53,402 bases of DNA from Eubacteriaceae bacterium. GTDB taxonomy: Bacteria; Bacillota; Clostridia; Eubacteriales; Anaerofustaceae. The notes under the pieces were generated by a model that made no database searches, was not told the origin of the DNA, and saw only the letters and a program-made list of their open reading frames with translations. The first letter of the stretch is position 1. The number at the start of each line of letters is the position of its first letter. The stretch covers positions 1 through 53,402 of the forward strand of contig JAFXKY010000006.1 in the NCBI GenBank assembly GCA_017531485.1, written 5' to 3'. This document shows, piece after piece, positions 7,898-16,205 of this stretch. The translations under genes and the position numbers were made by a program.

Positions 7898-8086
7898 TTA
7901 GATAGCAGCGTTAAGAGCGATCATAAGAGCGTCAACGTTTACTTCGTGAGCGCTTGCGCCTTCTTCGATGCTTTCGTAGTGAGCAGCGAGGCATCCAACA
8001 CAACCCATGTCAAAGTTGCGGAATACTTCGATAAGCTGCGGGTACTGTTCTACTACTTCCATGATTCCCATATCTTTTGTGATCAT
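7898..8086 (-). CDS. DUF1858 domain small protein
   Basis: A 62-residue protein consisting of a single DUF1858 domain: MITKDMGIMEVVEQYPQLIE, then FRNFDMGCVGC with the conserved CxxC. This domain occurs alone or fused to hybrid-cluster or redox proteins in anaerobes, and the cysteines probably act in metal or redox chemistry (family inference). The ATG at 8086 has AGGTGG upstream; the longer open frame to 8329 runs into repeat DNA and has no ribosome site. It has its own terminator. Confidence 0.82.
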   Translation of the reverse strand: MITKDMGIMEVVEQYPQLIEVFRNFDMGCVGCLAAHYESIEEGASAHEVNVDALMIALNAAI

Positions 8087-8259
8087 ATTCTTTACCACCT
8101 TTTTTTTATTTTCTATGTGTATATAATAAATTGAATCGGCCGCTTTTGCAATACATACGGCGCATTTTTTTACATTTTTCCCGACAAATTTGTATATTTT
8201 GCCTGTCTTCGGGGAGTTATGTGTATATTTTTGAATCCCTTGCGGTATTCTCAGCTCCG

Positions 8260-8292
8260 TCCCCCTTAGGATAAGGGGGATTAAGGGGGATG
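8260..8292. repeat. Dispersed CCCCCTTA palindromic repeat, partial copy
   Basis: CCCCCTTAGGATAAGGGGG followed by TTAAGGGGGAT, in the gap downstream of clpC. No T-run follows, so I do not call it a terminator. Confidence 0.7.
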
Positions 8293-8335
8293 GGACACAC
8301 GATCTTTTGTCAGATGTCCGTTCCCCCATATTTAA

Positions 8336-10846
8336 CTACTCAGCCTTTTTGAATACCACCTTGTCGTCTTCGCAGTCGCAGATGATGTTATCCCCTTCCG
8401 AAATATTGCCCATAAGCATCTCTTCGCTCATTTCGTCTTCGATGAGGCTCTGGATGGTTCTCTTGAGGGGACGTGCGCCGTACTCGAGGTTTGTGCCTTT
8501 CTTTGCGATATATTCTTTTACCGCATCCGTGAATGTGATAGTAATTCCGATACCTTCGCAACGTTTTACGAACTGTCTGAGGAGAACGTCCGTGATCTTG
8601 CCGATGTCGTCATCGGAGAGTGAATGGAATACGAGTGTCTCGTCAATTCTGTTGAGGAATTCGGGACGGAAGGAATTACGCAGCTGCGTAAGCACAGTTT
8701 CCTTCATCTGTTCGTATTCACTTCTCTTGACTTCCTCTTCGTCCGCCGTCACAAATCCGAGCGTTGCCGTCTTGTTGCGGATGAGGGATGCGCCGATGTT
8801 TGAGGTCATGATGATGATCGTATTTTTGAAGTCCACGGTTCTGCCCTGACCGTCGGTGATACGTCCGTCGTCGAGGATCTGAAGGAGAACGTTGAAGATG
8901 TCCGGATGAGCCTTTTCGATCTCGTCAAAGAGAACGACGCTGTAAGGCTTTCTTCTGACGGCTTCCGTGAGCTGACCGCCTTCGTCATAACCTACATATC
9001 CCGGTGGTGAACCGATAAGACGGGAGACGGTGTGTTTTTCCATGTATTCACTCATGTCAAAACGGATGATGTTGTCTTCATCCCCGAATACCGCTTCCGC
9101 AAGTGCCTTGCTCAGCTCTGTCTTTCCGACGCCTGTGGGGCCGAGGAAGATGAACGAACCGATGGGCTTCTTGGGGTCCTTCAGGCCGACGCGTGAACGT
9201 CTGACAGCCTTTGATACGGCGGTTACCGCTTCGTTCTGACCGATGACTCTCTCGTGGAGTATCTCATCAAGGTTCAGAAGTCTTGTGCTTTCGTCCTGCG
9301 TGAGCTTCACAACCGGGATAGACGTCCAGTCTGAGAGAACTTCGGCGATCTGTTCCTGATCCACGCATGAAGACTCATTTCCTGCGTTTTTAAGGTTCCA
9401 GTTGTTTTTCAGCTCTGTGTATTTTTCATTCAGCGCCTTTTCTTCGTCGCGGATCTTAGCCGCTTCTTCGTATCTCTGGGCGTTGATGAGGTCTGTCTTG
9501 TGGAGTTTCAGGCTCTCAAGCTCTTTTTCCATGTCCATGAGTTCTTTCGGCGGAGTGAGCTTGTTTATTCTCACCTTCGAAGCAGCTTCGTCCATAAGGT
9601 CGATGGCTTTGTCCGGAAGGAATCTGTCTGTGAGATATCTGTCGGAGAGCTCAACGGATGCTATGATAGCTTCGTCGGTGATCTTGAGCTTGTGATGCGC
9701 TTCAAAGCGGTCGCGAAGCCCCATAAGGATCTTTATTGCGTCCTCAACATTCGGTTCATCGACGGTAACGGGCTGGAATCTTCTTTCGAGAGCCGCGTCC
9801 TTTTCAATATGTTTGCGGTATTCATCGATTGTCGTTGCGCCGATGATCTGCAGTTCACCTCTCGTGAGAAGCGGCTTCAGGATATTTGCCGCGTCCATAG
9901 CGCCTTCTGCGGCTCCGGCACCGATGATGGTGTGAAGCTCGTCGATGAAGAGGATGATGTCGCCGGAAGAGAGGATCTCGTCAATAGTATCCTTGAGGCG
10001 TTCTTCAAATTCTCCGCGGTACTTGCTTCCCGCGAGCATTGATGACAGGTCAAGGGAGAATACTTTCTTGCCCTTTATGGTCTCCGGAACGTTTCCGCTG
10101 TTTACCATCTGCGCAAGTCCTTCAACGATAGCTGTCTTACCAACCCCCGGTTCACCGATAAGGCAGGGGTTGTTTTTCGTTCTTCTTGAAAGGATCTGAA
10201 TGACCCTTCTGATCTCCGTTTCCCTTCCGATGACGGGGTCGAGCTCATTTTTGCCTGCCATAGCCGTGAGGTCCCTGCCGTATTTTGCAAGGCTGCCGCC
10301 TTTTGCTTCCTTCTTGGGAGGAGCGCTGAATCCGCCGAACGGGTTCTGAGAAGGCTGATTCGGTTGCTGCGGCTGAGGATTTCCCTGCCCTTTGAGGAGG
10401 CTGATGAGCATCTTTCTGACATAATCCACAGTCAGTCCGAGATTCATGAGAGAAACTGCCGCAACGCATCCCCTTTCGCGGAAAATGCCTAAAAGGAGGT
10501 GTTCCGGTCCGATATATTTGGAACTTGCGAAGTTCGCTTCCATGACAGCGTATTCATTTATTGATTTTACCCTTGCGGAGAACGGAAGTTTTCCCACCTG
10601 CATGCTTTCCGCAGGTTTTTCTTCCTTATCTTCATCCACAAGTCCGAGGATCTCCTCTTTTGCCGCGTCGTATGTAACGCCGAGGGATGTGAGTGCCTTT
10701 GCGGCGATATTTTCTTTGTGAGATAAGATTCCCAGAAGAAGATGTTCGCTTCCGACAAAAGCGTTGTTCATGCTGATAGCTTCCTGCTGTGAGTTCGTAA
10801 AGAGGATCTCCACAGCCTGAGGTGTGTATCTTTCGTAAGGTGCCAT
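8336..10846 (-). CDS. clpC: ATP-dependent Clp protease ATP-binding subunit ClpC
   Basis: An 836-residue AAA+ unfoldase that feeds ClpP, including arginine-phosphorylated proteins marked by McsB. Visible in order: an N-domain with two Clp repeats (residues about 1-150), a Gln/Pro-rich linker, AAA-1 with GEPGVGKT and FIDELHT, a middle domain containing a UVR-like motif ([17 protein letters not shown]), and AAA-2 with GPTGVGKT and sensor regions. The length is slightly above the usual 810-820 because of the linker. The start has AGGAG nine bases upstream. It is the last gene of the RAYT-like/mcsA/mcsB/clpC operon, 62 bases after mcsB. Confidence 0.97.
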   Translation of the reverse strand: MAPYERYTPQAVEILFTNSQQEAISMNNAFVGSEHLLLGILSHKENIAAKALTSLGVTYDAAKEEILGLVDEDKEEKPAESMQVGKLPFSARVKSINEYAVMEANFASSKYIGPEHLLLGIFRERGCVAAVSLMNLGLTVDYVRKMLISLLKGQGNPQPQQPNQPSQNPFGGFSAPPKKEAKGGSLAKYGRDLTAMAGKNELDPVIGRETEIRRVIQILSRRTKNNPCLIGEPGVGKTAIVEGLAQMVNSGNVPETIKGKKVFSLDLSSMLAGSKYRGEFEERLKDTIDEILSSGDIILFIDELHTIIGAGAAEGAMDAANILKPLLTRGELQIIGATTIDEYRKHIEKDAALERRFQPVTVDEPNVEDAIKILMGLRDRFEAHHKLKITDEAIIASVELSDRYLTDRFLPDKAIDLMDEAASKVRINKLTPPKELMDMEKELESLKLHKTDLINAQRYEEAAKIRDEEKALNEKYTELKNNWNLKNAGNESSCVDQEQIAEVLSDWTSIPVVKLTQDESTRLLNLDEILHERVIGQNEAVTAVSKAVRRSRVGLKDPKKPIGSFIFLGPTGVGKTELSKALAEAVFGDEDNIIRFDMSEYMEKHTVSRLIGSPPGYVGYDEGGQLTEAVRRKPYSVVLFDEIEKAHPDIFNVLLQILDDGRITDGQGRTVDFKNTIIIMTSNIGASLIRNKTATLGFVTADEEEVKRSEYEQMKETVLTQLRNSFRPEFLNRIDETLVFHSLSDDDIGKITDVLLRQFVKRCEGIGITITFTDAVKEYIAKKGTNLEYGARPLKRTIQSLIEDEMSEEMLMGNISEGDNIICDCEDDKVVFKKAE

Positions 10847-10861
10847 TAATTTCTCCTGTTC

Positions 10862-10907
10862 TTTATTTTTCGTTGTTTATATTGTTTATTTTTCGTTGTT
10901 TATATTG
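10862..10907. repeat. Exact 23-bp tandem duplication between mcsB and clpC
   Basis: Two identical adjacent units (10862-10884 and 10885-10907), AT-rich with a CGTTG centre. They lie in the short gap between the mcsB stop and the clpC ribosome site. Confidence 0.95.
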
Positions 10908-10908
10908 A

Positions 10909-11928
10909 TTATAAATCTCCGAGAGCCGTCTTTATGTGCTGTGCCCTGAGAAGATCCCTCGAACGGGCATCCGTGCGGATGCGGTAACGGAGGGTCAGCG
11001 TCGCCGGCTGAATTTCCGTCATCAGCTTGTCGACGACCTTCGGGGAGACGTTTTCTATAAGACGGACGTCCGTTCCCAGCCTGAGAAGGCTTAAAAGCTT
11101 CATGGCTTCTTCCGTGGAGATCATGTGCGCATTGGTGAGGATCCCGTAGGCTCTCTGTACTTCGTTTTTAATGTCGTCTTCCTGCAAGAGGAGAAGCTCG
11201 TTTCTTGCGGCGCGCTCTGTTTTGATTATTTCCTTGGTGAATTCGTGTATTGACTGCACGATCTCTATCTCGCTCTTTCCGAGACTCACCCTGTTTGAGA
11301 TCTGAAACAGATCCCCCATAGCCGCCGTGCCTTCGCCGTATGCGCCGCGGATCTCAAGACCTGAGGACTGCGCCACGGAGATTATTCCCGCGAGGGAGTT
11401 TTTCATTACGATGGCAGGGATGTGTACCATAACTCCTGCCCTCATCCCCGTGCCGAGATTCGTCGGACAGGAAGTGAGATAGCCGTACTTTTCGCTGAAC
11501 GCGTAATTTACGCTCTCGCCGATTATGTCATCTATCCTGTCAGCCACCCGATATGCGGCGAAAAGATCGAATCCGGGCTTTACGGACTGGATTCTTATAT
11601 GATCCTCTTCGTTTATCATTACGCTTACGCTGTTTGAATCGTTTATGATCGCTCCCGAATGATCATACTTTCCGAGCTCGCTGCTTATGAGCCTGCTTTC
11701 CGCAAGGGACGTTCTCTGCGTTTCCGTCATGTTGCGGATCTCATAAAAACGATACTTCTCCCCTGCCAGCTTTTCGCTTCTGAGCGCCTCCGTCACGGCA
11801 TTTTCCACTTTCGTCAGGTCCGCTTCCGAAGCCATCTGCGGGAAAAGGGTGTTTTCGATGTTTCTCGCAAGGCGGATGCGTGAAGAGATGGCGATGTCGT
11901 TGGTAAAAGTCTTGTCAGTCAATTTCAC
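10909..11928 (-). CDS. mcsB: Protein-arginine kinase McsB
   Basis: A 339-residue kinase of the ATP:guanido phosphotransferase fold that phosphorylates arginine residues on proteins for ClpC:ClpP degradation. Visible are SSRIRLARN near the N-terminus, the motif NEEDHIRIQ, and the segment CPTNLGTGMRAGVMVHIPA. RDLLRA near the C-terminus fits the RDxxRA phospho-arginine recognition motif of McsB. The start overlaps the 3' end of mcsA by 14 bases, so the two are translationally coupled. The McsB targets known elsewhere include the repressor CtsR; no ctsR gene is seen in this window. Confidence 0.96.
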   Translation of the reverse strand: MKLTDKTFTNDIAISSRIRLARNIENTLFPQMASEADLTKVENAVTEALRSEKLAGEKYRFYEIRNMTETQRTSLAESRLISSELGKYDHSGAIINDSNSVSVMINEEDHIRIQSVKPGFDLFAAYRVADRIDDIIGESVNYAFSEKYGYLTSCPTNLGTGMRAGVMVHIPAIVMKNSLAGIISVAQSSGLEIRGAYGEGTAAMGDLFQISNRVSLGKSEIEIVQSIHEFTKEIIKTERAARNELLLLQEDDIKNEVQRAYGILTNAHMISTEEAMKLLSLLRLGTDVRLIENVSPKVVDKLMTEIQPATLTLRYRIRTDARSRDLLRAQHIKTALGDL

Positions 11929-12448
11929 TTTCCTCCTTTGCGCTCAGTGCGTGAATGAGATCGCGGTATTCCGCCGCAAGCTCATAATTTTCTTCTCTGA
12001 CTGCTTCTTCGAGCTGTCTTTTGATGCGTGAGATCTCCCTGAGGGAAGAATTTTCACCATTCTCATTTTCCGCCACCGCAATTTTCGGCACCTTGCCCGT
12101 ATGTACGGTCTTGGTGTGGATGCCTTTGATGTACGGCTCCATGTATTCCCCGAAAACTTCGTAACACTTCATGCATCCGACTTTGCCCGTCTTTTTGAGC
12201 TGTTCCATATCCGTGTTGCAGGTGGGGCAGATGAGATTTTTTTCACCATGATCCTTTGACATGGCGTTGAGATTATGATTAAGCGGAGTGAATGCTCCGA
12301 AAAGGTCTGCGAAGTTGAACATACTCGTCACTTCCGCAAGCTGGCTCTTTGCACACTTCTCGCAAAGGCGCATCTCCGTCTGTTCTCCGTTGATTATCTT
12401 CTTTACCACTATCGTGGCAGGGTTTGTATTGCATATCTGACAAGTCAT
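11915..12448 (-). CDS. mcsA: McsA, zinc-finger activator of McsB
   Basis: A 177-residue activator of the McsB kinase. Four CxxC pairs are visible (CQIC near residue 3, CEKC, CPTC, CMKC), forming the zinc sites. A C-terminal UVR motif (SRIKRQLEEAVREENYELAAEYRDLI) can contact ClpC. The start ATG overlaps the stop of the preceding RAYT-like gene (ATGA), and the 3' end overlaps mcsB by 14 bases. The RAYT-like gene is thus tightly joined to the operon. Confidence 0.94.
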   Translation of the reverse strand: MTCQICNTNPATIVVKKIINGEQTEMRLCEKCAKSQLAEVTSMFNFADLFGAFTPLNHNLNAMSKDHGEKNLICPTCNTDMEQLKKTGKVGCMKCYEVFGEYMEPYIKGIHTKTVHTGKVPKIAVAENENGENSSLREISRIKRQLEEAVREENYELAAEYRDLIHALSAKEESEID

Positions 12449-13212
12449 TTTTCTTCCTCCTCAATGAGGGAAATGAATTTGTATACTTCCCCTCGGTTTA
12501 TATCCAGAAGCTCCGAAATCTTCCTTATGGAAAAGTTTGTGTTTGTGCGTATCAGCACAACCAGCTCCCGACGATAACTCTCACAGCTCTTGTCCTTCAG
12601 GACGACGCCGTTTATATTGTATTTATCATAAAATTCCTCGATAAGCATCCTTGCGATCTTCCCCGGGTCCGAAAAGTACTTTCCGATACATTCATACCCT
12701 CTTCCCACTTCTTCCGAGAGTATGTCATCAAGCTTTATCAGCTTCCCTTTGATGTTGACCATATCGGCTTTTCCGCGGAGTGACTGAAAATACTTATAGC
12801 TCGAAAAGTCATATTCCGCCATTTTTTCCGAATACCCTTCCAGAACCGGCATATGGTGAATGGAACGCATGACGGAAAGTATCTCATCTTCTTCGACGGA
12901 ACGGCTGCGGTAACGGTCGTGAAAGACGTGTCCCGAACGGAAATACCGCTTGTTGTAATATATGGCATAGGTCATGTTTATCTTCTTCATTATTGACGAA
13001 AGGCTCTCTTCGCCGGGGCTGATGAGAAAGTTCGCCCTGTCCGGAAGGATGCAGTAAGAATATACTTCACACCCCGAGCCGCTTCCGACGATAAGCTCCG
13101 TCATGAATTTATAATCCACTTCGTCGCGGAATATCACTTCATTGTTGTTGGAAAGTATCATGACGTTATAAAGATCCATGCTCGAATCGCTTCGTTGTAT
13201 TCTCGGGCTCAT
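12445..13212 (-). CDS. Catalytically dead RAYT/Y1-type transposase relative with C-terminal HTH, first gene of the clpC operon
   Basis: A 255-residue protein aligning by eye with clostridial REP-associated tyrosine transposases (IS200-like Y1 domain). The family reads about YCLMxNHxHLL; here residues 51-64 are YSYCILPDRANFLI, so both HUH histidines are lost (R59, N61). The family reads about RYIHxNPVxAGL; here it is RSIHHMPVLEGY, so the catalytic Tyr is Ser117 and the Asn is Met121. The DNA-contact-like segment GHVFHDRYRS (94-103) is kept. Residues about 215-248 form an HTH-like segment (SIRKISELLDINRGEVYKF). The start at 13212 has AGGAGG; its stop overlaps mcsA. It occupies the usual ctsR position. 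I infer a domesticated DNA-binding regulator; a recently dead element is the alternative. Confidence 0.8.
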   Translation of the reverse strand: MSPRIQRSDSSMDLYNVMILSNNNEVIFRDEVDYKFMTELIVGSGSGCEVYSYCILPDRANFLISPGEESLSSIMKKINMTYAIYYNKRYFRSGHVFHDRYRSRSVEEDEILSVMRSIHHMPVLEGYSEKMAEYDFSSYKYFQSLRGKADMVNIKGKLIKLDDILSEEVGRGYECIGKYFSDPGKIARMLIEEFYDKYNINGVVLKDKSCESYRRELVVLIRTNTNFSIRKISELLDINRGEVYKFISLIEEEEK

Positions 13213-13233
13213 AAACTCCTCCTTTCTGAGGTC

Positions 13234-13262
13234 ATTATAACACTCAAAATTCATTTTGACAA
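13234..13262 (-). promoter_or_regulatory. Promoter of the RAYT-like/mcsA/mcsB/clpC operon
   Basis: On the minus strand, TTGTCA (13262-13257), 17 bases and TATAAT (13239-13234). The predicted leader is about 15 nt before the AGGAGG/ATG. The -35 lies inside one arm of the inverted repeat at 13254-13286. Confidence 0.75.
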
Positions 13263-13286
13263 TAGGAACCGTCCATTTTGTCAAAA
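13254..13286. promoter_or_regulatory. Perfect inverted repeat over the -35, RAYT-associated-type element and candidate operator
   Basis: TTTTGACAA (13254-13262) and TTGTCAAAA (13278-13286) are perfect inverted copies around a 15-base centre containing GGAACCGTCC. I recall similar GGACGGTTC elements near clostridial RAYT genes. One arm contains the -35, so a bound protein would block RNA polymerase. It does not match the CtsR direct heptad repeat. Confidence 0.6.
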
Positions 13287-13332
13287 ATTTCTTCATCCAT
13301 CCTCCACCTCCCCCAAAATTCTCCCTGTCCCC

Positions 13333-13414
13333 ATCCCCCTGCGGCACCACGCGCCGCTTTCCCCCTTATCCTGAGGGGGATGTCATCGAGCCTGAGGCGA
13401 AGATGACAGGGGGA
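13333..13414. repeat. Dispersed palindromic repeat, long form
   Basis: It starts ATCCCCCTG and ends CAGGGGGAT (inverted termini). Inside are a GCGGC/GCCGC arm, CCCCCTTATCCTGAGGGGG, and a second arm GTCATC/GATGAC. It lies about 50 bases upstream of the operon's inverted repeat. Confidence 0.85.
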
Positions 13415-13506
13415 TAAAGATCGGACAAAGAAAATGCAGGGATCGGTGTGTTCAACAAAGTACGGTGAATCATCTGCGCTTACACCACATCACTCATATA
13501 AACCCG

Positions 13507-13541
13507 ATCCCCCTCAATCCCCCTTACCGAGTAAGGGGGAC
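13507..13541. repeat. Dispersed CCCCCTTA palindromic repeat, short copy
   Basis: ATCCCCCTC, AATCCCCCTTA, short loop, GTAAGGGGGAC; the first arm is missing. Confidence 0.75.
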
Positions 13542-13554
13542 ACCAAATAAAAAA

Positions 13555-13571
13555 CCACCCACAGGGGGTGG
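13555..13571 (-). terminator. Terminator of TasA-like gene 2
   Basis: CCACCC-CCTGT-GGGTGG followed by TTTTTTA on the minus strand. A further GC-rich hairpin (CTGCCCCC/GGGGGCAG) lies between it and the stop codon. Confidence 0.8.
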
Positions 13572-13652
13572 CACGAAAAAAATGAAGAATTCAAAGGACA
13601 CTTCCCAGCGCCCTTTGAACTCTGCCCCCGAAGGGGGCAGGGGTGTGGGTAA

Positions 13653-15170
13653 TTATTTAATAGTTGCCTTTGAAGTATCTGTTACGAGTTCTGCAAGGTT
13701 TTTTGCAGTAAGTGCAACGCCGTTGAGTGTGCAGTTTTCAAATGTAACTGCAGCTCTGGGATCCAGCGTGTAATCTGCTTCAAATTCACAGCCAACGAAT
13801 TCTGTCGGAGCGTACGGACGGCAATATGCATATCCGTTTCCTTTACCGAAGTAGCAGTCAACAAATTCAGCTTTGCCGAGTGTTGCTGCGTAACTCGTCC
13901 AGCCTTTGAATGTAGAATCAGTAGCTTCAAATGTCTGATACAGACCCTGGTCACAGGAAATTGTGTATGTTGTTCCGTCAATTACAACGTTTTCAAGAAC
14001 GACCGGTTCGCTGTGATCGCTGTTATGGTTAATGAAGATACCGCGGAATGAACCTGTAACAGTGAGGTCTTTAATGAGACCGCCTGTTGTGTTGATTCCT
14101 GAATCCCATGTGCCACCTGCACCTTTGATGTCAAGAGTATTTCCGTCGCCGTCGATCGTCTGTCCGTTTTTAACGTTGATACCTGTTGTACCGTAAGCAT
14201 TGCTCATTCCTGCAGGATCGATCTTAACGTCATCTGTTAAAATTACATCTTTGCCGTTTTCAAGAGCTGCAACGAGTTCATCAGCTGTGGAAACGAGTGT
14301 CGGGATCTTTTCTTCACCAAACCATTCAGCTGCTTTTTCTGAAGCTTTACCAAAAGCTGTATCAAGAGCTGTCTGAGCATCAGCGAATCCGTTTGTCTGA
14401 ACTGCCTGAGAGAGAACGAGGATGTCATATGTACCGTTCTTGTTGCCGTCGATTGCTTCAACGTCTTCGTTTGTTGCAGAACCAGTCATATAAACCTGAG
14501 CAAGGCTCGGGTATGTAGTATCTCCTGCGGGGAGAACACCGTTTTCATGAACACCGCCTAAAGATTTTGCGCCGTTGTAGAGATATTCGCTGACATAGTA
14601 CTTGTTGCCGTCAATTTCTACAATGCCTATATCCGTGACATTCCATACACCCTGATCTTTCATGAAACTACTTGTTCTGATTATGTTCTCAAACTCAGTC
14701 GCAGTCAAAGAGCCGATTTCAAGAGCGATAAGTGTACGTACATAAGCGTCTGATTTGCCTGTGTTTTCAACTGTTACGAATTTGTCAACAGCGTTTTTGT
14801 TTACAAAAACATCCATAGAGCCATGAGAGTCAACCAGTGACATCTTTACTCTTGTTGAATCATAGTTGCCTGCGCCGAAGTTATACGGTTTACCGTTTGC
14901 ATCTACTTCTGTTGCAGGATAAAGCGGTTTAGCCTGAGTGAAGTCTTTGAGTTTGTAGCTTGTTGTTCCGTTTACGTCGATTGTTGTATACTTACCATCT
15001 GCATCAACAACTCGTTCATACTCATGCTGTTCGATCTTAACGTTACCCAGCGTCATAACGTTGACATCGCTGTCTGTATCCTGAAGATACGCTACCGTTG
15101 CGCCTACTGACACAGCTGCGATCATAACTGTGGCGAGAGTAAATGCAACGATCTTTTTGAAAGTTTTCAT
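13653..15170 (-). CDS. TasA/CalY-like secreted protein 2, SipW-dependent-type leader
   Basis: A 505-residue paralogue of the protein at 6310. The leader is nearly identical (MKTFKKIVAFTLATVMIAAV..., GATVAYLQD, NVMTLGNV). The TasA-like beta domain carries ENTGKSDAYVRTLIALEIG. The C-terminal part (residues about 290-505) differs: it has beta-helix-type turns (GINVKNGQTIDGDGNTLDI, FKGWTSYAATLGKAEFVDC) and several cysteines. The likely location is the cell surface. The ATG at 15170 has AAGGAG eight bases upstream; a GTG at 15179 overlaps that site and is less likely. The shared 5' half and promoter suggest duplication followed by exchange of the C-terminal domain. Confidence 0.82.
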   Translation of the reverse strand: MKTFKKIVAFTLATVMIAAVSVGATVAYLQDTDSDVNVMTLGNVKIEQHEYERVVDADGKYTTIDVNGTTSYKLKDFTQAKPLYPATEVDANGKPYNFGAGNYDSTRVKMSLVDSHGSMDVFVNKNAVDKFVTVENTGKSDAYVRTLIALEIGSLTATEFENIIRTSSFMKDQGVWNVTDIGIVEIDGNKYYVSEYLYNGAKSLGGVHENGVLPAGDTTYPSLAQVYMTGSATNEDVEAIDGNKNGTYDILVLSQAVQTNGFADAQTALDTAFGKASEKAAEWFGEEKIPTLVSTADELVAALENGKDVILTDDVKIDPAGMSNAYGTTGINVKNGQTIDGDGNTLDIKGAGGTWDSGINTTGGLIKDLTVTGSFRGIFINHNSDHSEPVVLENVVIDGTTYTISCDQGLYQTFEATDSTFKGWTSYAATLGKAEFVDCYFGKGNGYAYCRPYAPTEFVGCEFEADYTLDPRAAVTFENCTLNGVALTAKNLAELVTDTSKATIK

Positions 15171-15213
15171 TTCTTTCACTCCTTTATTTTTTTATGGGAT
15201 CAACCCAAACCTA

Positions 15214-15243
15214 ATTATATATATACATATATATATCAGTCAA
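15214..15243 (-). promoter_or_regulatory. Promoter of TasA-like gene 2 with (TA)n spacer
   Basis: On the minus strand, TTGACT (15243-15238), 18-base spacer and TATAAT (15219-15214). The spacer is TA-rich, with the alternating tract interrupted once (a C at 15226, plus strand). The downstream block TAGGTTTGGGTT is shared with gene 1. Confidence 0.7.
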
Positions 15244-15307
15244 GTCTTTTGGGACAATAATTTAAAGTTTTCGATATGTTATACTTCATAATAGTCCAAT
15301 ACAAAAC

Positions 15308-15334
15308 AAAGGCAGAGAATAGCTCCCTGCCTTT
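15308..15334 (-). terminator. Terminator after the phosphodiesterase-like gene
   Basis: On the minus strand, AAGGCAGGGAG pairs with CTCTGCCTT and is followed by TGTTTTG; the T-run is modest. Confidence 0.6.
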
Positions 15335-15378
15335 TGCCGCGTTATTTATTATTCATGATTTTACTGTTATTGTCGTAC

Positions 15379-16191
15379 TTACTTTTCTGCTTTATAAGCT
15401 TTGTAGAAATGTCTGATATTAATATCTTCCGCCATATAAAGACCGTGTGAGCCGCATCCGCCGTCGATCTCATGTGCGCCGTGGTCCATAGCGAAGCCGA
15501 CGAAGGAGTTGTGGTTTTTCCAGTGTGTTCTGATGAGGGCATCAAACATCGCATAGCTTTCAACGTTGCAGCGGAGTTCGGAAAGTGAGTTTACGTGTTC
15601 CGGACCCCATTTGTGCATGATGCTGTCGTAGTTGCCGTTATAAACCACGATGAAGTCATATTTATCAGAAATGATCGCTTCTGCCGCCTTTGCGTTTACT
15701 TCTTCGATTGTCGGATAGAAATAATATTCCATTTCCCTTTCGAGGAAGATCTTTGAGAGTGATGAATCTGCTTCTGCGATGATGACGGGCTTTTTGCCTG
15801 CCCTGATGAGGCTGTCGAAGATAGTGTCGATAGTGATGACCGGCTTTTCATACGCAACGATTCCGTGAACTTCCGGCTGTGCGCCTGTATACATAGTTCC
15901 GAAGCATACGGGTGTTACGGACGGCATGACAGCGGCGTAAGATACTGCGAGGTCTGTTCTCTGAGTCATTTCCGTGAAAAGGTCGGGATATTTTTCATAT
16001 ATCCATTCAGCAACCGCGTCAGGGTTATACATAAATACTCTGTCTGCCTTTTCCCCGCCGAATACTTCGCCTGCGTATTCAACGATAGCGCTGCACGCGT
16101 CATTTGCCTTTTCCGGCTTTTCGATTCCCGCTACTTCCGCGAGAGCCGCGCATAATGTGTCGAGTGAAAGTGTGTTGATCTCTTTTTTCAT
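15379..16191 (-). CDS. Alkaline-phosphatase-superfamily protein (type I phosphodiesterase-like)
   Basis: A 270-residue soluble protein. The segment VTPVCFGTMYTGAQPEVHGI has the pattern around the nucleophile Thr of nucleotide pyrophosphatase/phosphodiesterase-type enzymes, and DHGAHE near residue 240 matches a late metal-binding motif. The protein is shorter than typical members (350+), so part of the metal site may be missing or rearranged. The start has an AGAGG-type site and lies 14 bases after the nucleoside kinase stop, so the two are probably one operon. The substrate is unknown; a nucleotide or phospho-sugar is possible given the neighbour. Confidence 0.65.
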   Translation of the reverse strand: MKKEINTLSLDTLCAALAEVAGIEKPEKANDACSAIVEYAGEVFGGEKADRVFMYNPDAVAEWIYEKYPDLFTEMTQRTDLAVSYAAVMPSVTPVCFGTMYTGAQPEVHGIVAYEKPVITIDTIFDSLIRAGKKPVIIAEADSSLSKIFLEREMEYYFYPTIEEVNAKAAEAIISDKYDFIVVYNGNYDSIMHKWGPEHVNSLSELRCNVESYAMFDALIRTHWKNHNSFVGFAMDHGAHEIDGGCGSHGLYMAEDINIRHFYKAYKAEK

Positions 16192-16205
16192 ATTGTTCCT
16201 CTTTT

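Noticed and set aside
8260..8292. Terminator of clpC formed by the gap repeat
   Set aside because: A hairpin exists but no T-run follows on the minus strand.
13230..13290. CtsR box at the clpC operon promoter
   Set aside because: The CtsR operator is a direct heptad repeat of GGTCAAA type; here the two arms are inverted and 15 bases apart.
13213..13350. Longer start for the RAYT-like gene (frame open to 13350)
   Set aside because: It would translate the promoter, the inverted repeat and part of a gap repeat; the ATG at 13212 has AGGAGG and fits the family's N-terminus.
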